Shown: in pieces, positions 1 through 8,815 of the stretch | How the letters are laid out: each line of letters opens with the position of its first letter | Position numbering within the stretch: position 1 is the stretch's first letter | The notes under the pieces: model-generated | Told to the model about the DNA's origin: nothing | Databases searched by the model: none | Seen by the model: only the letters and a program-made list of their open reading frames with translations | Made by a program: the position numbers and the translations under genes | Source: an uncultured Acetatifactor sp. | GTDB lineage: Bacteria > Bacillota > Clostridia > Lachnospirales > Lachnospiraceae | DNA: 64,000 bases | NCBI GenBank assembly: GCA_910589655.1 | Contig: CAJUTJ010000192.1 | Span: 3,057-67,056 of the forward strand | Reading direction: 5' to 3'

Positions 1-1
1 T

Positions 2-322
2 CAGGGCTTCTTGATCGACAAGGCGGAGAATGGAAGTATCGCACTGGAGAAAGTGAAAAATTCCGCTCCCGGCTATTATGATGTGATACTTATGGATATT
101 CAGATGCCTGTGATGAACGGACACGAGACCACAAAGGCAATCCGGCAGCTCGAAAACAAGCAGCTTGCCCAGATTCCCATTATTGCGTTGTCCGCCAATG
201 CCTTTGCGGAGGATTATCAAGAATCCATGGAAGTAGGTATGGACGCTCATTTTCCCAAGCCTCTTGATGCAGGCGGGCTTCAGGAAGTGATTCGAAGCGT
301 ATTGAGCAGGCATAGAAGTTAG
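2..322 (+). CDS. Hybrid histidine kinase, C-terminal receiver domain (partial)
   Basis: The reading frame is open from the left window edge, so this is the 3' end of a larger gene; an internal TTG at 11 is not a convincing start. The visible 106 residues form the second half of a CheY-like receiver: the phospho-acceptor stretch VILMDIQMPVM, then PIIALSANAF and the switch Lys in FPKPLD. It closely resembles the last receiver of the hybrid kinase at 2899-5445 (same YYDVILMDI core and the same DAFAED/NAFAED helix), so the two are probably paralogues. A receiver at the end of a chain without an HTH domain fits a hybrid sensor kinase rather than a transcription factor. The sensor and kinase parts are outside the window. 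Confidence 0.85.
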   Translation, partial: QGFLIDKAENGSIALEKVKNSAPGYYDVILMDIQMPVMNGHETTKAIRQLENKQLAQIPIIALSANAFAEDYQESMEVGMDAHFPKPLDAGGLQEVIRSVLSRHRS

Positions 323-668
323 AAAAGTGCCCAAAACACGGCAATTTTTATCTTGATTTAAGTTGCAGCGCGGCTGCGACATGGAAATCAGTATGTGAAG
401 AGGCTGAAGGTTACTTTTCACACCCACGCCACCGCGAGGCATTTTCACGCGTTTTTTGCGTGACAAACCCAAGCGATTAGAATAATCGCTTGGGCAACCT
501 GCGCGAAACCGCTGTTTTGCGGTTTCTGTGCATGCGTTACTGGCCGCGGAGTGAACAGTAACGGCTGAAGCGCAGCCGCATCATAGAATAGTGCGGATGG
601 CTTGACAGCGTGAACCGGAATAATTACAATGTTTGTATGTATCATATATAGGAAAGGTTGGTCAAGGG
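323..668. other. Intergenic region with two repeat modules
   Basis: No gene is seen. From about 327 to 396 lies a copy of a module also present near 49889-49965 and 50084-50172 (cccaaaacacggcaattt ... gcggctgcgacatgg). From about 424 to 563 lies a copy of the dispersed family described at 11241. It includes a perfect hairpin cccaagcgatt/aatcgcttggg (470-494) and a second one, gaaaccgc/gcggtttc (504-525). The end of the region carries ggaaagg about 12 nt before the ATG at 669. Confidence 0.7.
424..563 (-). repeat. Dispersed intergenic repeat, copy A
   Basis: This segment matches 11241-11388 along its whole length with scattered substitutions. Shared parts are gcgaggc.ttttcac, cgttttttgcgtga, aaaccgctgttttgcggttt and gagtgaacag. 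Its first half is the reverse complement of elements at 36111, 38766 and 48454, so the family sits in both orientations. Confidence 0.75.
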
Positions 669-1679
669 ATGAAGTTTTATCATATAACGGAACCTCCCCT
701 TAAGATATATGGTCTTGCAGTAGCGGACAGAGAGAGACGGCAGTTCTGGAGGCTGAACCGGCAAATTATGGACAGAATGCCGCAGTACGAATTTCTTGGA
801 AAAAGATGTGTAGGAGGCAGGATCCGTTTCCGGACGGATTCTGCCGATTTCTGTGTTCGCATGACCTTGGCACAGGCGAAAGAAGACGTTAACATTCCTC
901 TGTCCGGCTCTGCGGGGGCGGATGTATATCTTGGGAGAGGTATGGAATCCGTATTTCTGGGTTATGTTGCCCCTCAGGAGCATGTGATAGAGGAAATCAC
1001 GGCGGAGAAGCTGTTTCATAAAAACAGCAGGATGGAGACGGTTACCGTCAACCTGCCCAGAAATGATCATTTGCTCAGCATGGAAATCGGAATAGATGAA
1101 AGCGCTCATATAGAAGAAGCGGAAGAATATACATTCGCAAAACCGATCATATTTTATGGTTCTTCCATTACGGAAGGAGGCTGTGCATCCCGGGCGGGAA
1201 ATGCATACACCAGCATCGTAAGCAGGTGGATGGATGCGGATTATTATAATTTCGGGTTTTCAGGTTCTGCACGGGGAGAAAAGGAATTTGCACAGTACAT
1301 AGGGGCTCTCCCGGAGCCGGGTGCTTTTGTCTATGATTACGACCATAATTCTCCCGATCCACAACATTTGGCGGATACCCATGAGGAGTTTTTCAAGATT
1401 GTCAGGCAGGCTCATCCGGAGATTCCCGTTATAATCATGACACGGCCGGATGTGGAGGGAGATAAGGATCATGCGGCCGAGAGAAGGGATATTATCCGGC
1501 GGACTTACGAAAAGGCTGTGGCGGCAGGAGATCATAAGGTATGGTTTCTCGACGGCGGCAGATTTTTCGGCGACAATGGACGGGCCGAGTGCCTTGTGGA
1601 TGGGACACATCCTAATGCTCTGGGATTTATGCGGATGGCAGAAATATTGTATCCTGTTTTGAAAGAAGCTATGAAGTAG
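669..1679 (+). CDS. SGNH/GDSL-family hydrolase (esterase)
   Basis: A 336-residue predicted carbohydrate or lipid esterase. The N-terminal half (about 1-150) is a beta-sandwich of the type that precedes SGNH domains, with GADVYLG matching the GxDLY signature. The C-terminal half is the SGNH fold: block I GSSIT with nucleophile Ser166, block II Gly in GFSGSA, block III Asn in DYDHNSP, and block V DGTHPNA with Asp311 and His314. I start at ATG 669, which follows ggaaagg; a TTG at 633 would add 12 unconvincing residues. There is no signal peptide, so it probably acts in the cytoplasm, perhaps deacetylating imported oligosaccharides. It lies 13 nt before the aldo/keto reductase and is likely co-transcribed with it. 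The substrate cannot be told from sequence. Confidence 0.85.
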   Translation: MKFYHITEPPLKIYGLAVADRERRQFWRLNRQIMDRMPQYEFLGKRCVGGRIRFRTDSADFCVRMTLAQAKEDVNIPLSGSAGADVYLGRGMESVFLGYVAPQEHVIEEITAEKLFHKNSRMETVTVNLPRNDHLLSMEIGIDESAHIEEAEEYTFAKPIIFYGSSITEGGCASRAGNAYTSIVSRWMDADYYNFGFSGSARGEKEFAQYIGALPEPGAFVYDYDHNSPDPQHLADTHEEFFKIVRQAHPEIPVIIMTRPDVEGDKDHAAERRDIIRRTYEKAVAAGDHKVWFLDGGRFFGDNGRAECLVDGTHPNALGFMRMAEILYPVLKEAMK

Positions 1680-1692
1680 AAGGAGTGGATTT

Positions 1693-2835
1693 ATGCAATA
1701 TCGGAGATTGGGAAAAACAGAATTGATGGTCAGCGAGATTGGTTTCGGCGGAGAATGGCTTGAGCGGATGGACTTGGAGGGCTGTAAGGCAATCTTTAAA
1801 GTATGTGAGGAACAGGGCATCAATTTATTTGACTGTTGGATGTCCGAACCCAATGTGAGAACCGCCATCGGGGAATGCATCAAAGATTCCAGAGAAAAAT
1901 GGTATATTCAAGGTCATATCGGTTCCACATGGCAGAACGGCCAATATGTGCGTACACGGGAAATCTCAAAAGTAAAGGAAGCTTTCGAGGATCTTTTGAA
2001 CAGATTAGGAACGAATTACATAGATTTAGGAATGATACACTATGTGGATTCGGAAAAAGAGTGGGATGAAATCGTAAGCGGGCCGTTCATGGATTATGTT
2101 CTTGAGCTGAAGGAAAAGGGAATAATAAAGCATGTGGGACTCAGTTCCCATAATCCGCAGGTGGCAAAAAGGGCGGCCCTTTCCGGCAGGATCGAGATGA
2201 TGCTGTTTTCCGTGAATCCGGCATTTGATCTGGTGCCGCCCACGGAAAATCTGGATGATTATTTTGCGGAGCAGTATGACGCATCGCTGGCAGGAATGGA
2301 TCCCCAGAGGGCGGAACTGTATAAAATATGTGAGCAGCAGGATGTGGGAATCACGGTTATGAAGGGATATGCGGGCGGACGTCTGTTCCATGAGAAATCC
2401 TCTCCCTTTGGGGTGGCGCTGACGCCTGTCCAATGTATTCATTATGCCCTTACAAGACCGGCGGTGGCAAGTATTATGGCTGGATATTCCGAGCCAAAAC
2501 ATGTCTTGGATGCGGTGGGATATGAGACGGCATCGGAGGCGGAGAAAGATTATGCCAGCATATTGGCATCGGCTCCCCATCATGCGTATAGCAAGAAATG
2601 CATGTATTGCAATCATTGCAAGCCCTGTCCCTTAGAGATTGATATTGCCATGGTGAATAAGCTTTATGATCTGGCGGTTATGCAGGAGGAGGTGCCTTCA
2701 TCCGTCAGGGCGCATTATGAGGCGTTGGAAAGAAATGCGTCCCACTGCATTTCCTGCGGCAGCTGTGAGACCAGATGTCCTTTCGGTGTGGGCATTGTGG
2801 ATAGAATGCAGAAGGCTAAGGAGCTTTTTGCATAA
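1693..2835 (+). CDS. Aldo/keto reductase-like protein with C-terminal 4Fe-4S domain, tetrad incomplete
   Basis: This 380-residue protein has an aldo/keto reductase barrel (about 1-290) followed by a ferredoxin-like tail with two cysteine clusters, CMYCNHCKPCP and CISCGSCETRCP, enough for two 4Fe-4S centres. The family normally uses an Asp-Tyr-Lys-His tetrad. Asp47 (LFDCW) and His116 (GMIHY) are present, but DCWMSEP replaces the usual Tyr-bearing segment, and YIQGHIG at about 71-77 lacks the Lys found as STK or ATK in typical members, including the paralogue at 16403. It may therefore not be an ordinary NADPH carbonyl reductase. The ATG follows aggagtgg. It probably forms an operon with the preceding esterase. 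Family membership is firm; the reaction is unknown. Confidence 0.85.
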   Translation: MQYRRLGKTELMVSEIGFGGEWLERMDLEGCKAIFKVCEEQGINLFDCWMSEPNVRTAIGECIKDSREKWYIQGHIGSTWQNGQYVRTREISKVKEAFEDLLNRLGTNYIDLGMIHYVDSEKEWDEIVSGPFMDYVLELKEKGIIKHVGLSSHNPQVAKRAALSGRIEMMLFSVNPAFDLVPPTENLDDYFAEQYDASLAGMDPQRAELYKICEQQDVGITVMKGYAGGRLFHEKSSPFGVALTPVQCIHYALTRPAVASIMAGYSEPKHVLDAVGYETASEAEKDYASILASAPHHAYSKKCMYCNHCKPCPLEIDIAMVNKLYDLAVMQEEVPSSVRAHYEALERNASHCISCGSCETRCPFGVGIVDRMQKAKELFA

Positions 2836-2898
2836 GTTACGAAGCGCCGGAAAAGATATCCGGCTGTAATGTAGTTGAGGTAAAGAGGTAATAAGGAA

Positions 2899-5445
2899 AT
2901 GAAGAACAAAACTTCTCGTTTTTTAATAGGGAGCTTTGCCCTGATGTTTTTATTTTGTGCATTTATCTTTTTCTTTTTAATGAATCAGATGGCGGCAAAA
3001 AGCAGAGTTACCACTACCGAAATCGGTGATTTGTATATGGAGAGGATGAGCGCACAGATATCAAGCCATTTTCAAACTACAATGGATATCAAATTGGCTC
3101 AGGTAGAAAGTATTATTAAAACCATGCCTCCCGACGGAGTCCTTCAGGGGGAGGAACTCATAGAAAATATGGCTATCAGCGCTGCCGCAAGAGATTTTAA
3201 ATTTTTGGCTCTTTTGGCGGAAGACGGCAGCTATCAGTTGATTTTGGGCGATCAGGTATCCATCCTCGACGTAGAGCCCTTTTTGGATGATTTGATTAAC
3301 GGGCAGAAAAAGATAGCGGCGGCAAACGATGTGGATAAGGAAATGGAGCTTGTACTGCTGGGCGTTCCTTGTCAGTATGATATGAAAGACGGTAATAAAA
3401 GCATAGCCATGGTGGGCGGCGTTGATCTGGATTATATTTATGAAACGCTTCAACTGAATGACGGCGGAATGGAAACCTATTCCTATATCATCAGAAGAAA
3501 CGGTGATTTTGTATTAAAGAGCAACAATGCGCCGGAGGATAACTTTTATGATCATATCTATGCGGTAGTGAAGAATATTAACGGAAACAGCGCCGAATCC
3601 TATGCGGAAAAAATTAAGGAAGTTATTCTCAGCCGAACTCTGTTTGCGGATATAGTAACTACTTATGACGGAACAAAATGTGTATATGTGACTCCTTTGG
3701 CCTATTCCGAATGGTATCTTGTGACAGTAATGTCATTTGATGAACTGGATAGTATTGTGCAGAAATTAGACAATCAAAGGCTGAATGCTTTCTTGCTGGC
3801 GACATTATCAATGTTTGTAGTATTTATATTTGTTTTTGTTACTTATTATAAGATGACAAAAACACAGCTTGCCGAGACGGAAGAGGCGCGTAACGAAGCT
3901 ATAAATGCGAATAAGGCGAAGAGTGAATTCTTGTCAAATATGAGCCATGATATCAGGACTCCCATGAATGCCATTATCGGGATGACTACTATCGCCACTA
4001 ACAACATTGACGACAAGAATCAACTGATGAACTGTCTGAGAAAGATTTCCCTTTCCAGCCGCCATCTTTTAGGGCTTATCAATGATGTACTTGATATGTC
4101 AAAGATCGAGAGCGGCAAGATGACCCTCAATCCGGAGACGCTCTCTCTGCGCGAGGCAGTGGAAAGCATTATAAGTATTATTCTGCCCCAGACTAAGGCA
4201 AAGAATCAAAGGTTTGAAAGCTATATCTCCGATATTATGGTGGAGAAGGTATACTGTGACGGTATCAGGCTGAATCAGGTATTGATTAATTTTCTTTCCA
4301 ATGCCTATAAGTTTACACCCGAGGGTGGTGAGATTTCGCTTTCTTTATGTCAGGAGGAATCCCCCAAGGGAGACGGCTATGTGCGGGTTCATTTCCGCGT
4401 GAAGGACAACGGAATCGGAATGTCCTCTGAATTTCAAAAGAAAATATTTGAGTCTTTTGTGAGGGAGGATAATGCCAGAGTAAATAAGACGGAGGGTTCC
4501 GGTCTCGGAATGACTATCAGCAAGTATATTGTGGATGCTATGGGAGGAACCATTGAATTAAAGAGTGAGACAAACAAAGGAACAGAGTTCCATGTGACCT
4601 TTGATTTGGAGAAAGCTGTGGAAGAGGAAGAAGATATGACGCTTCCCGGCTGGAATATTCTTTTGGTCAACGGCAACGAACAGGTGTGTAAGGAAACGTC
4701 AGCTCGTTTAAAAGAAATGTCCGTTCACTGCGACTGTGCATCGGACGGTAAGGCGGCTTTGGATATGGTGGAAAAACGCTGTAAACGGCAGGATGCTTAT
4801 CAGCTTGTGTTGATTGACCGGGGGACGGAAGACAAGGCCTGCATAGAAGCGGCCAAAGGAATTTACGAAAAATTCGGAGATAAGGCCCCCATATTGCTTC
4901 TTTCGGCTTATGATTGGAGTGATATGGAAAAGGATGTGAGAAAAGCAGGCGTTAAAGGCTTTATATCCAAACCCTTGTTTAAGTCCACATTGTATTATGG
5001 TATGCTACGCTATATGAATCCCGGACAGGAAGTACCGGAGGTGCAGAATGTGTCTCGAGAAGATTTTAGCGGTGTGAAAATACTGTTGGCAGAGGACAAC
5101 GACTTGAATTACGAGATTGCGGCGGAACTGCTTTCCGGACGGGGAATGGAGATCGAGTGGGCTGAGAACGGCCGGATCTGTGTGGAAATGTTTGAGAAAT
5201 CACAGCCGGGTTATTATGATGTTATCCTAATGGATATCAGAATGCCTGTTATGACAGGATATGAGGCAACAGAGAAGATAAGAGCGCTGGAGCGTCCCGA
5301 TGCAGATCTGCCGATTATCGCCATGACGGCGGATGCTTTTGCCGAGGACATACAGAAATGCAAAGAGTGCGGAATGAACGATCATACCTCCAAACCTATT
5401 GATATGGATGCGCTGGCACATATTTTGACGCAGTATCTGAAGTGA
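2899..5445 (+). CDS. Membrane hybrid histidine kinase with two receiver-like domains
   Basis: This 848-residue sensor kinase starts with a transmembrane helix (about 8-29), followed by a large extracellular Cache-like sensor region (about 30-295) and a second helix (about 297-318). The cytoplasmic part has a HisKA domain with the phosphorylated His350 in NMSHDIRTP, then HATPase_c with NFLSNAYKFT, DNGIGM and GSGLGMTISK. Next is a degenerate receiver (about 580-690) in which the acceptor region reads LVLIDRGTED and the acidic pocket NILLVNGNE is incomplete. A canonical receiver (about 715-845) follows, with ILLAEDND and acceptor Asp779 in LMDIRMP. With no DNA-binding output, it must pass phosphate to a partner elsewhere. 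The stop overlaps the GTG of the next frame by 3 bases. Confidence 0.92.
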   Translation: MKNKTSRFLIGSFALMFLFCAFIFFFLMNQMAAKSRVTTTEIGDLYMERMSAQISSHFQTTMDIKLAQVESIIKTMPPDGVLQGEELIENMAISAAARDFKFLALLAEDGSYQLILGDQVSILDVEPFLDDLINGQKKIAAANDVDKEMELVLLGVPCQYDMKDGNKSIAMVGGVDLDYIYETLQLNDGGMETYSYIIRRNGDFVLKSNNAPEDNFYDHIYAVVKNINGNSAESYAEKIKEVILSRTLFADIVTTYDGTKCVYVTPLAYSEWYLVTVMSFDELDSIVQKLDNQRLNAFLLATLSMFVVFIFVFVTYYKMTKTQLAETEEARNEAINANKAKSEFLSNMSHDIRTPMNAIIGMTTIATNNIDDKNQLMNCLRKISLSSRHLLGLINDVLDMSKIESGKMTLNPETLSLREAVESIISIILPQTKAKNQRFESYISDIMVEKVYCDGIRLNQVLINFLSNAYKFTPEGGEISLSLCQEESPKGDGYVRVHFRVKDNGIGMSSEFQKKIFESFVREDNARVNKTEGSGLGMTISKYIVDAMGGTIELKSETNKGTEFHVTFDLEKAVEEEEDMTLPGWNILLVNGNEQVCKETSARLKEMSVHCDCASDGKAALDMVEKRCKRQDAYQLVLIDRGTEDKACIEAAKGIYEKFGDKAPILLLSAYDWSDMEKDVRKAGVKGFISKPLFKSTLYYGMLRYMNPGQEVPEVQNVSREDFSGVKILLAEDNDLNYEIAAELLSGRGMEIEWAENGRICVEMFEKSQPGYYDVILMDIRMPVMTGYEATEKIRALERPDADLPIIAMTADAFAEDIQKCKECGMNDHTSKPIDMDALAHILTQYLK

Positions 5446-6059
5446 TTCGGGAAAAGAAGTCTACTGCCACAGAGGAGAAGAGTACTGTAAATGATGACGG
5501 TACAGTAACTTTTACAGTAACTGAGTTTTCTACATTTGCATTTGCAGAAAAGGCAGATGTTAACCCTGATGATTCCGATACGGATGACAACGATGACGAT
5601 GATGATGACGCTGATAGCAGTAGTGTAGGTCACAGTTGGGATTATTTAGGAACCATTGAAGACAGAATTCAAGCAGCAGAATCTAAGGGTGTCGTTGTAA
5701 TTACAAAAGAGCAGGGAGTTAACACTTTGTCTAACAGTGTGATGCAGATGCTCGTAAAGCGCAGCGATGTAACTTTGATAATGGAATACACATATGAAGG
5801 TAAGGATTACCGTGTTGTTATTCCGGCAGGAAAAGCTGTCAATGATGAGATTCCCTGGTATGGTCCTCTGTACCTTGCAGGCCGCTATGGAAGCAGCGCA
5901 ACGGTCAGCCTTTCAGGCGACTATATTGTTAAAAAGGGAGATACCTTAGGAAGAATTGCCCGTGATTCAGGTTTAAGCCTTGCGCAGGTGGTGGCAATGA
6001 ATCCCCAGATTAAAGATGTGAACTTCATTAAGGTAGGTCAGAAAATTACATTGAAATAA
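5442..6059 (+). CDS. LysM-domain protein, probably the truncated tail of a surface protein
   Basis: The frame can begin at a GTG (5442) overlapping the stop of the hybrid kinase, but it has no signal peptide and no independent ribosome binding site. It begins abruptly with an acidic, Thr/Val-rich stretch (TVTFTVTEFSTFAFAEK) and an Asp-run linker (about 44-62) typical of the end of large secreted repeat proteins. A unique region follows, then a LysM domain at the C terminus (about 160-205: YIVKKGDTLGRIARDSGLSL ... VGQKITLK). LysM binds peptidoglycan, so the parent protein was probably a cell-wall-attached exoprotein. The frame is open only 13 codons further upstream, inside the kinase gene. 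I read it as a gene remnant fused by deletion to the kinase 3' end; translation by coupling is possible. Confidence 0.6.
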   Translation: MIREKKSTATEEKSTVNDDGTVTFTVTEFSTFAFAEKADVNPDDSDTDDNDDDDDDADSSSVGHSWDYLGTIEDRIQAAESKGVVVITKEQGVNTLSNSVMQMLVKRSDVTLIMEYTYEGKDYRVVIPAGKAVNDEIPWYGPLYLAGRYGSSATVSLSGDYIVKKGDTLGRIARDSGLSLAQVVAMNPQIKDVNFIKVGQKITLK

Positions 6060-6088
6060 GGTGTCTGTTTTTGGAGTACTCATAAGAG

Positions 6089-6129
6089 CCGGATTAACGG
6101 TTAGAGCCGGAATAATCCGGCTTTTTTGT
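6089..6129 (+). terminator. Rho-independent terminator after the LysM gene
   Basis: The inverted repeat agccggatta / taatccggct gives a 10-bp perfect stem followed immediately by a run of six T. It would end the kinase/LysM transcript. Confidence 0.85.
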
Positions 6130-6383
6130 GCCTACGGACGCGGAAAGGAACTATGCAGCGAAAGCTGCACGTGTCCGGCGCGGGAGCAGGGAAGAAAACC
6201 TTCCCTGCTCGATTATGTCAATAGATGACCTTGATTAAGAGATACCTTAATTTCTCGGGTTACGTACCGATTTGTGGTTCCGCGTCTTAATTATGCAAAT
6301 ACAGTTTGGTCAGATCGTATTCTGCAATATGGATTCATAATATTATGAAGGTGGTCTGAAACGGTTTGCAAGACGGTGAACTG
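6130..6383. other. Remainder of a convergent intergenic region, with one perfect hairpin
   Basis: The full gap runs from 6060 to 6383. It holds the terminator above and then an 11-bp perfect stem gagcagggaag / cttccctgctc (about 6185-6212) with a loop of about 5 nt and no T tract on either strand. Nothing coding was recognised. Confidence 0.6.
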
Positions 6384-8354
6384 TTATTTGCTTTTTTTCT
6401 TTTTCCGTATAATTATTCTGCATAATCTGGAGATAAGTATTATCAGTAAGATTAACACTGCCAGAACAACCAAAACTGCCGCAATTATCATAAAAGCATA
6501 TCTGTTCGGCTGTTTCAACAAATCTTTCAGGGAAGTACTGTCTTCCACAATTTTCCTGCCTTGGGCCGCAGCATAAATCTGCGGTACATTTGAAATGCCG
6601 TCGCCGTCGGTATCTTCAAAGGATTCCATATATCTGGCAAATACGGTCCATGCTTTTAATTCCCGTCCGTTTTCCATGACAATGGCATCCTCTATGTTTT
6701 CGATGGGAGTCCCGTCCGCAAACTTAGGAGTTACGGAGAGTAATCCATAAGATACATCCGTGACGGCTCCCAACATTTGTCCGCTGTACAAGTCTCCTAC
6801 AACGCGGTATAGCTTGTCATCTTCGATCTCCACACGGTTTCCTTCATGATCCCGCAGATAGCAGTCTGTTACTTTGTTGAGGATTAACCGGTTGGGATTG
6901 TAGGAAAATTCCAATCCCGAAGTATAGAGTCTGGCATAAATCATGAGATCCGAGACGGAAGCGTCTATTTCTGCCACGGTCTTTAATTCTTCACCTGTCA
7001 GATAGACGCTGATCACCGGATAGCCGGGAATCTCGTCCAAGCCGATACCCAGTGAGAAGGAGTTAAATACGTCCGTCACAGTGATATCGCCGGAGGGATA
7101 GGTATCCCGGACGCAGCCGTAAGGCACGATTGCCACATCCACAGGATGTCCGTCGTAGTCTGCCGCATGTTCCACAGTATATACATAAGCATCGGACATA
7201 ATATTGCCCAGATTCTGATCCGTATGAGTCTGGGCCAAATCCTTGTAAGGACAGAAGCTGAAACCGTTCTGCGCCAGAACTTGGTCGTGGGTGTAGCCAA
7301 ACTGCGAGAGATATACGGAGTCTACCAAATCCATCAGTGAGTCGATTTTATCCTGCGTGGCGGAATCGGCGTCAATCTCGTCCGTAATAGGAATCAATTC
7401 ATAATTCCGCCGGACATCCATAACCCATCTGCCGTTTTCGGTTTGGTTTAAAGTGAGGGAGCCCAGATACTTGCCGTATTCTCCGGCGGATACAATATAA
7501 GTATCCCCATGACGAATGGGCTCTGTCAGCGCGGTATGGGTATGTCCGCTGATAATCAGGTCAATAGCCGGAACGCTTTTGGCTAAGATCTCGTCCTCTG
7601 ATTTGCTTTCGTCGGGATTGGTGCCGCTGTGGGAGAGACAGATAATCATATCCGCATCCTCTTTTTCCTGAATTTCTTTTACCGTCTCTGCGGCAGCTTC
7701 GGAGATGTCCCTGAATTTTAATACACAGGTAGGCGCGCAGGCAAGGGCATCCTCGCCGAAAACACCAAGAATGGCAATCTTTACCCCGTCCTTTTCCACC
7801 ATAATATAATCTCTCAGGCCGTATCGTTCAAAGGCATCTTTTAAAAGTTGCTGGTCTTCCGTAAGCCCTTCCGCTTCCATGGCCTCCCAGTCAATATTGC
7901 AAAGTACCAAAGCGGGAACCGGCTCTCCGGAATCCACCGCCGCGTCCAGAGCGCCTGCAAGTCCCTTGGAGCGGTAGTCGAATTCATGATTGCCGAATGT
8001 AGTAGCTTCACAGCCAAGCTCCCCCAGCATACGAAGTTCCGCAGATTCAGTGCTGAAAATGGCCTGAACCAAAGTTCCCATGGAAAAGTCTCCGGCATCC
8101 AAAATCAATGTCTCCGGATTGTATGATTTATAGAGATTTATCAGAGATTTTATCCGTGCAAAGCCGCCCACGGAGATCTCCTTACCGTCCATATTTGTGG
8201 AAAAGCTGTCCAGATGGGAATGGGTATCGTGGAAAAACATAATATCCACGGACTTCGGCGGATAAGTCTCATCTGCAATAGCAGTGACAGAAATACCTGC
8301 CAGTAATAAAACTGCTGCAAGGCAGAGTGCGGCCGACCTGAAAAATTGTTTCAT
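6384..8354 (-). CDS. Membrane-anchored bifunctional metallophosphatase/5'-nucleotidase
   Basis: This 656-residue UshA-type enzyme would release phosphate and nucleosides from extracellular nucleotides. It has a signal peptide (about 1-28). The metallophosphoesterase domain (about 35-300) carries FFHDTHSHLD, GDFSMGT, GNHEFDYR, LSHSGTN and SGHTHTAL, which together supply the two-metal ligands. The 5'-nucleotidase C-terminal domain covers about 350-560. A calcium-loop-like DTDGDGISNV lies near 595, and a transmembrane helix (about 625-648) followed by a Lys/Arg tail replaces an LPXTG anchor. The ATG follows aaggagt about 6 nt upstream. The gene is monocistronic. Family and location are clear; the preferred nucleotide is not. 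Confidence 0.92.
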   Translation of the reverse strand: MKQFFRSAALCLAAVLLLAGISVTAIADETYPPKSVDIMFFHDTHSHLDSFSTNMDGKEISVGGFARIKSLINLYKSYNPETLILDAGDFSMGTLVQAIFSTESAELRMLGELGCEATTFGNHEFDYRSKGLAGALDAAVDSGEPVPALVLCNIDWEAMEAEGLTEDQQLLKDAFERYGLRDYIMVEKDGVKIAILGVFGEDALACAPTCVLKFRDISEAAAETVKEIQEKEDADMIICLSHSGTNPDESKSEDEILAKSVPAIDLIISGHTHTALTEPIRHGDTYIVSAGEYGKYLGSLTLNQTENGRWVMDVRRNYELIPITDEIDADSATQDKIDSLMDLVDSVYLSQFGYTHDQVLAQNGFSFCPYKDLAQTHTDQNLGNIMSDAYVYTVEHAADYDGHPVDVAIVPYGCVRDTYPSGDITVTDVFNSFSLGIGLDEIPGYPVISVYLTGEELKTVAEIDASVSDLMIYARLYTSGLEFSYNPNRLILNKVTDCYLRDHEGNRVEIEDDKLYRVVGDLYSGQMLGAVTDVSYGLLSVTPKFADGTPIENIEDAIVMENGRELKAWTVFARYMESFEDTDGDGISNVPQIYAAAQGRKIVEDSTSLKDLLKQPNRYAFMIIAAVLVVLAVLILLIILISRLCRIIIRKKKKSK

Positions 8355-8815
8355 GAATGTACTCCTTTATGATATTTATAATAGAATTTACGGATAGAAG
8401 CTAAAACATAAACCTTATGCAACATTATATATTTTTGTGCTTTTTTACGCAAGGAATTTGTGGGAAATCTTTAATATGCCTATATCTGCATAATCGTCTA
8501 AGAAAAGCCAGTCACTCAAAGAACTTGTGAAAATAAGATACGATATGGAGCACAGTGAGAGCCTTGCGAAGTATCCTGAATTAAAGGAGCGTATGTAGTT
8601 CCTTTTACAGAATAGGTACATTTTTCGGCTGCCGCCGGAACTCATTCTAAGCTTATGGAAAAGAGAGGGCTGTATGAACGATTGTGGAAGGCGCAGGCGG
8701 ATTGGTATAAGTAACAGATATTTTTGACAAAGAAGCAAGGAAGCATTATACTAACCCTAACATAACAATATGCCGTAGAATCATAATTAAATCGGTATTT
8801 TAGGAGGTTTTTCAT
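8355..8815. other. Intergenic region between divergent genes, with gene debris
   Basis: The 461-bp gap separates the nucleotidase (minus) from the GH3 gene (plus). Short open stretches on the plus strand read like broken coding DNA: one ends ...SLAKYPELKERM at about 8600 (parent not recognised), and the next is the ABC-transporter tail listed separately. The last 30 bases hold the GH3 ribosome binding site taggagg. Confidence 0.6.
8616..8714 (+). pseudogene. Remnant of an ABC transporter ATPase C-terminus
   Basis: A 32-codon open stretch, closed by stops on both sides, reads AAGTHSKLMEKRGLYERLWK and ends QADWYK. This is the typical end of fused permease-ATPase ABC exporters, where GTHxELxxxxGxYxxLxxxQ follows the H-loop. 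No start, Walker motifs or signature are nearby, so only the tail survives. It may mark a deletion breakpoint. Confidence 0.55.
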
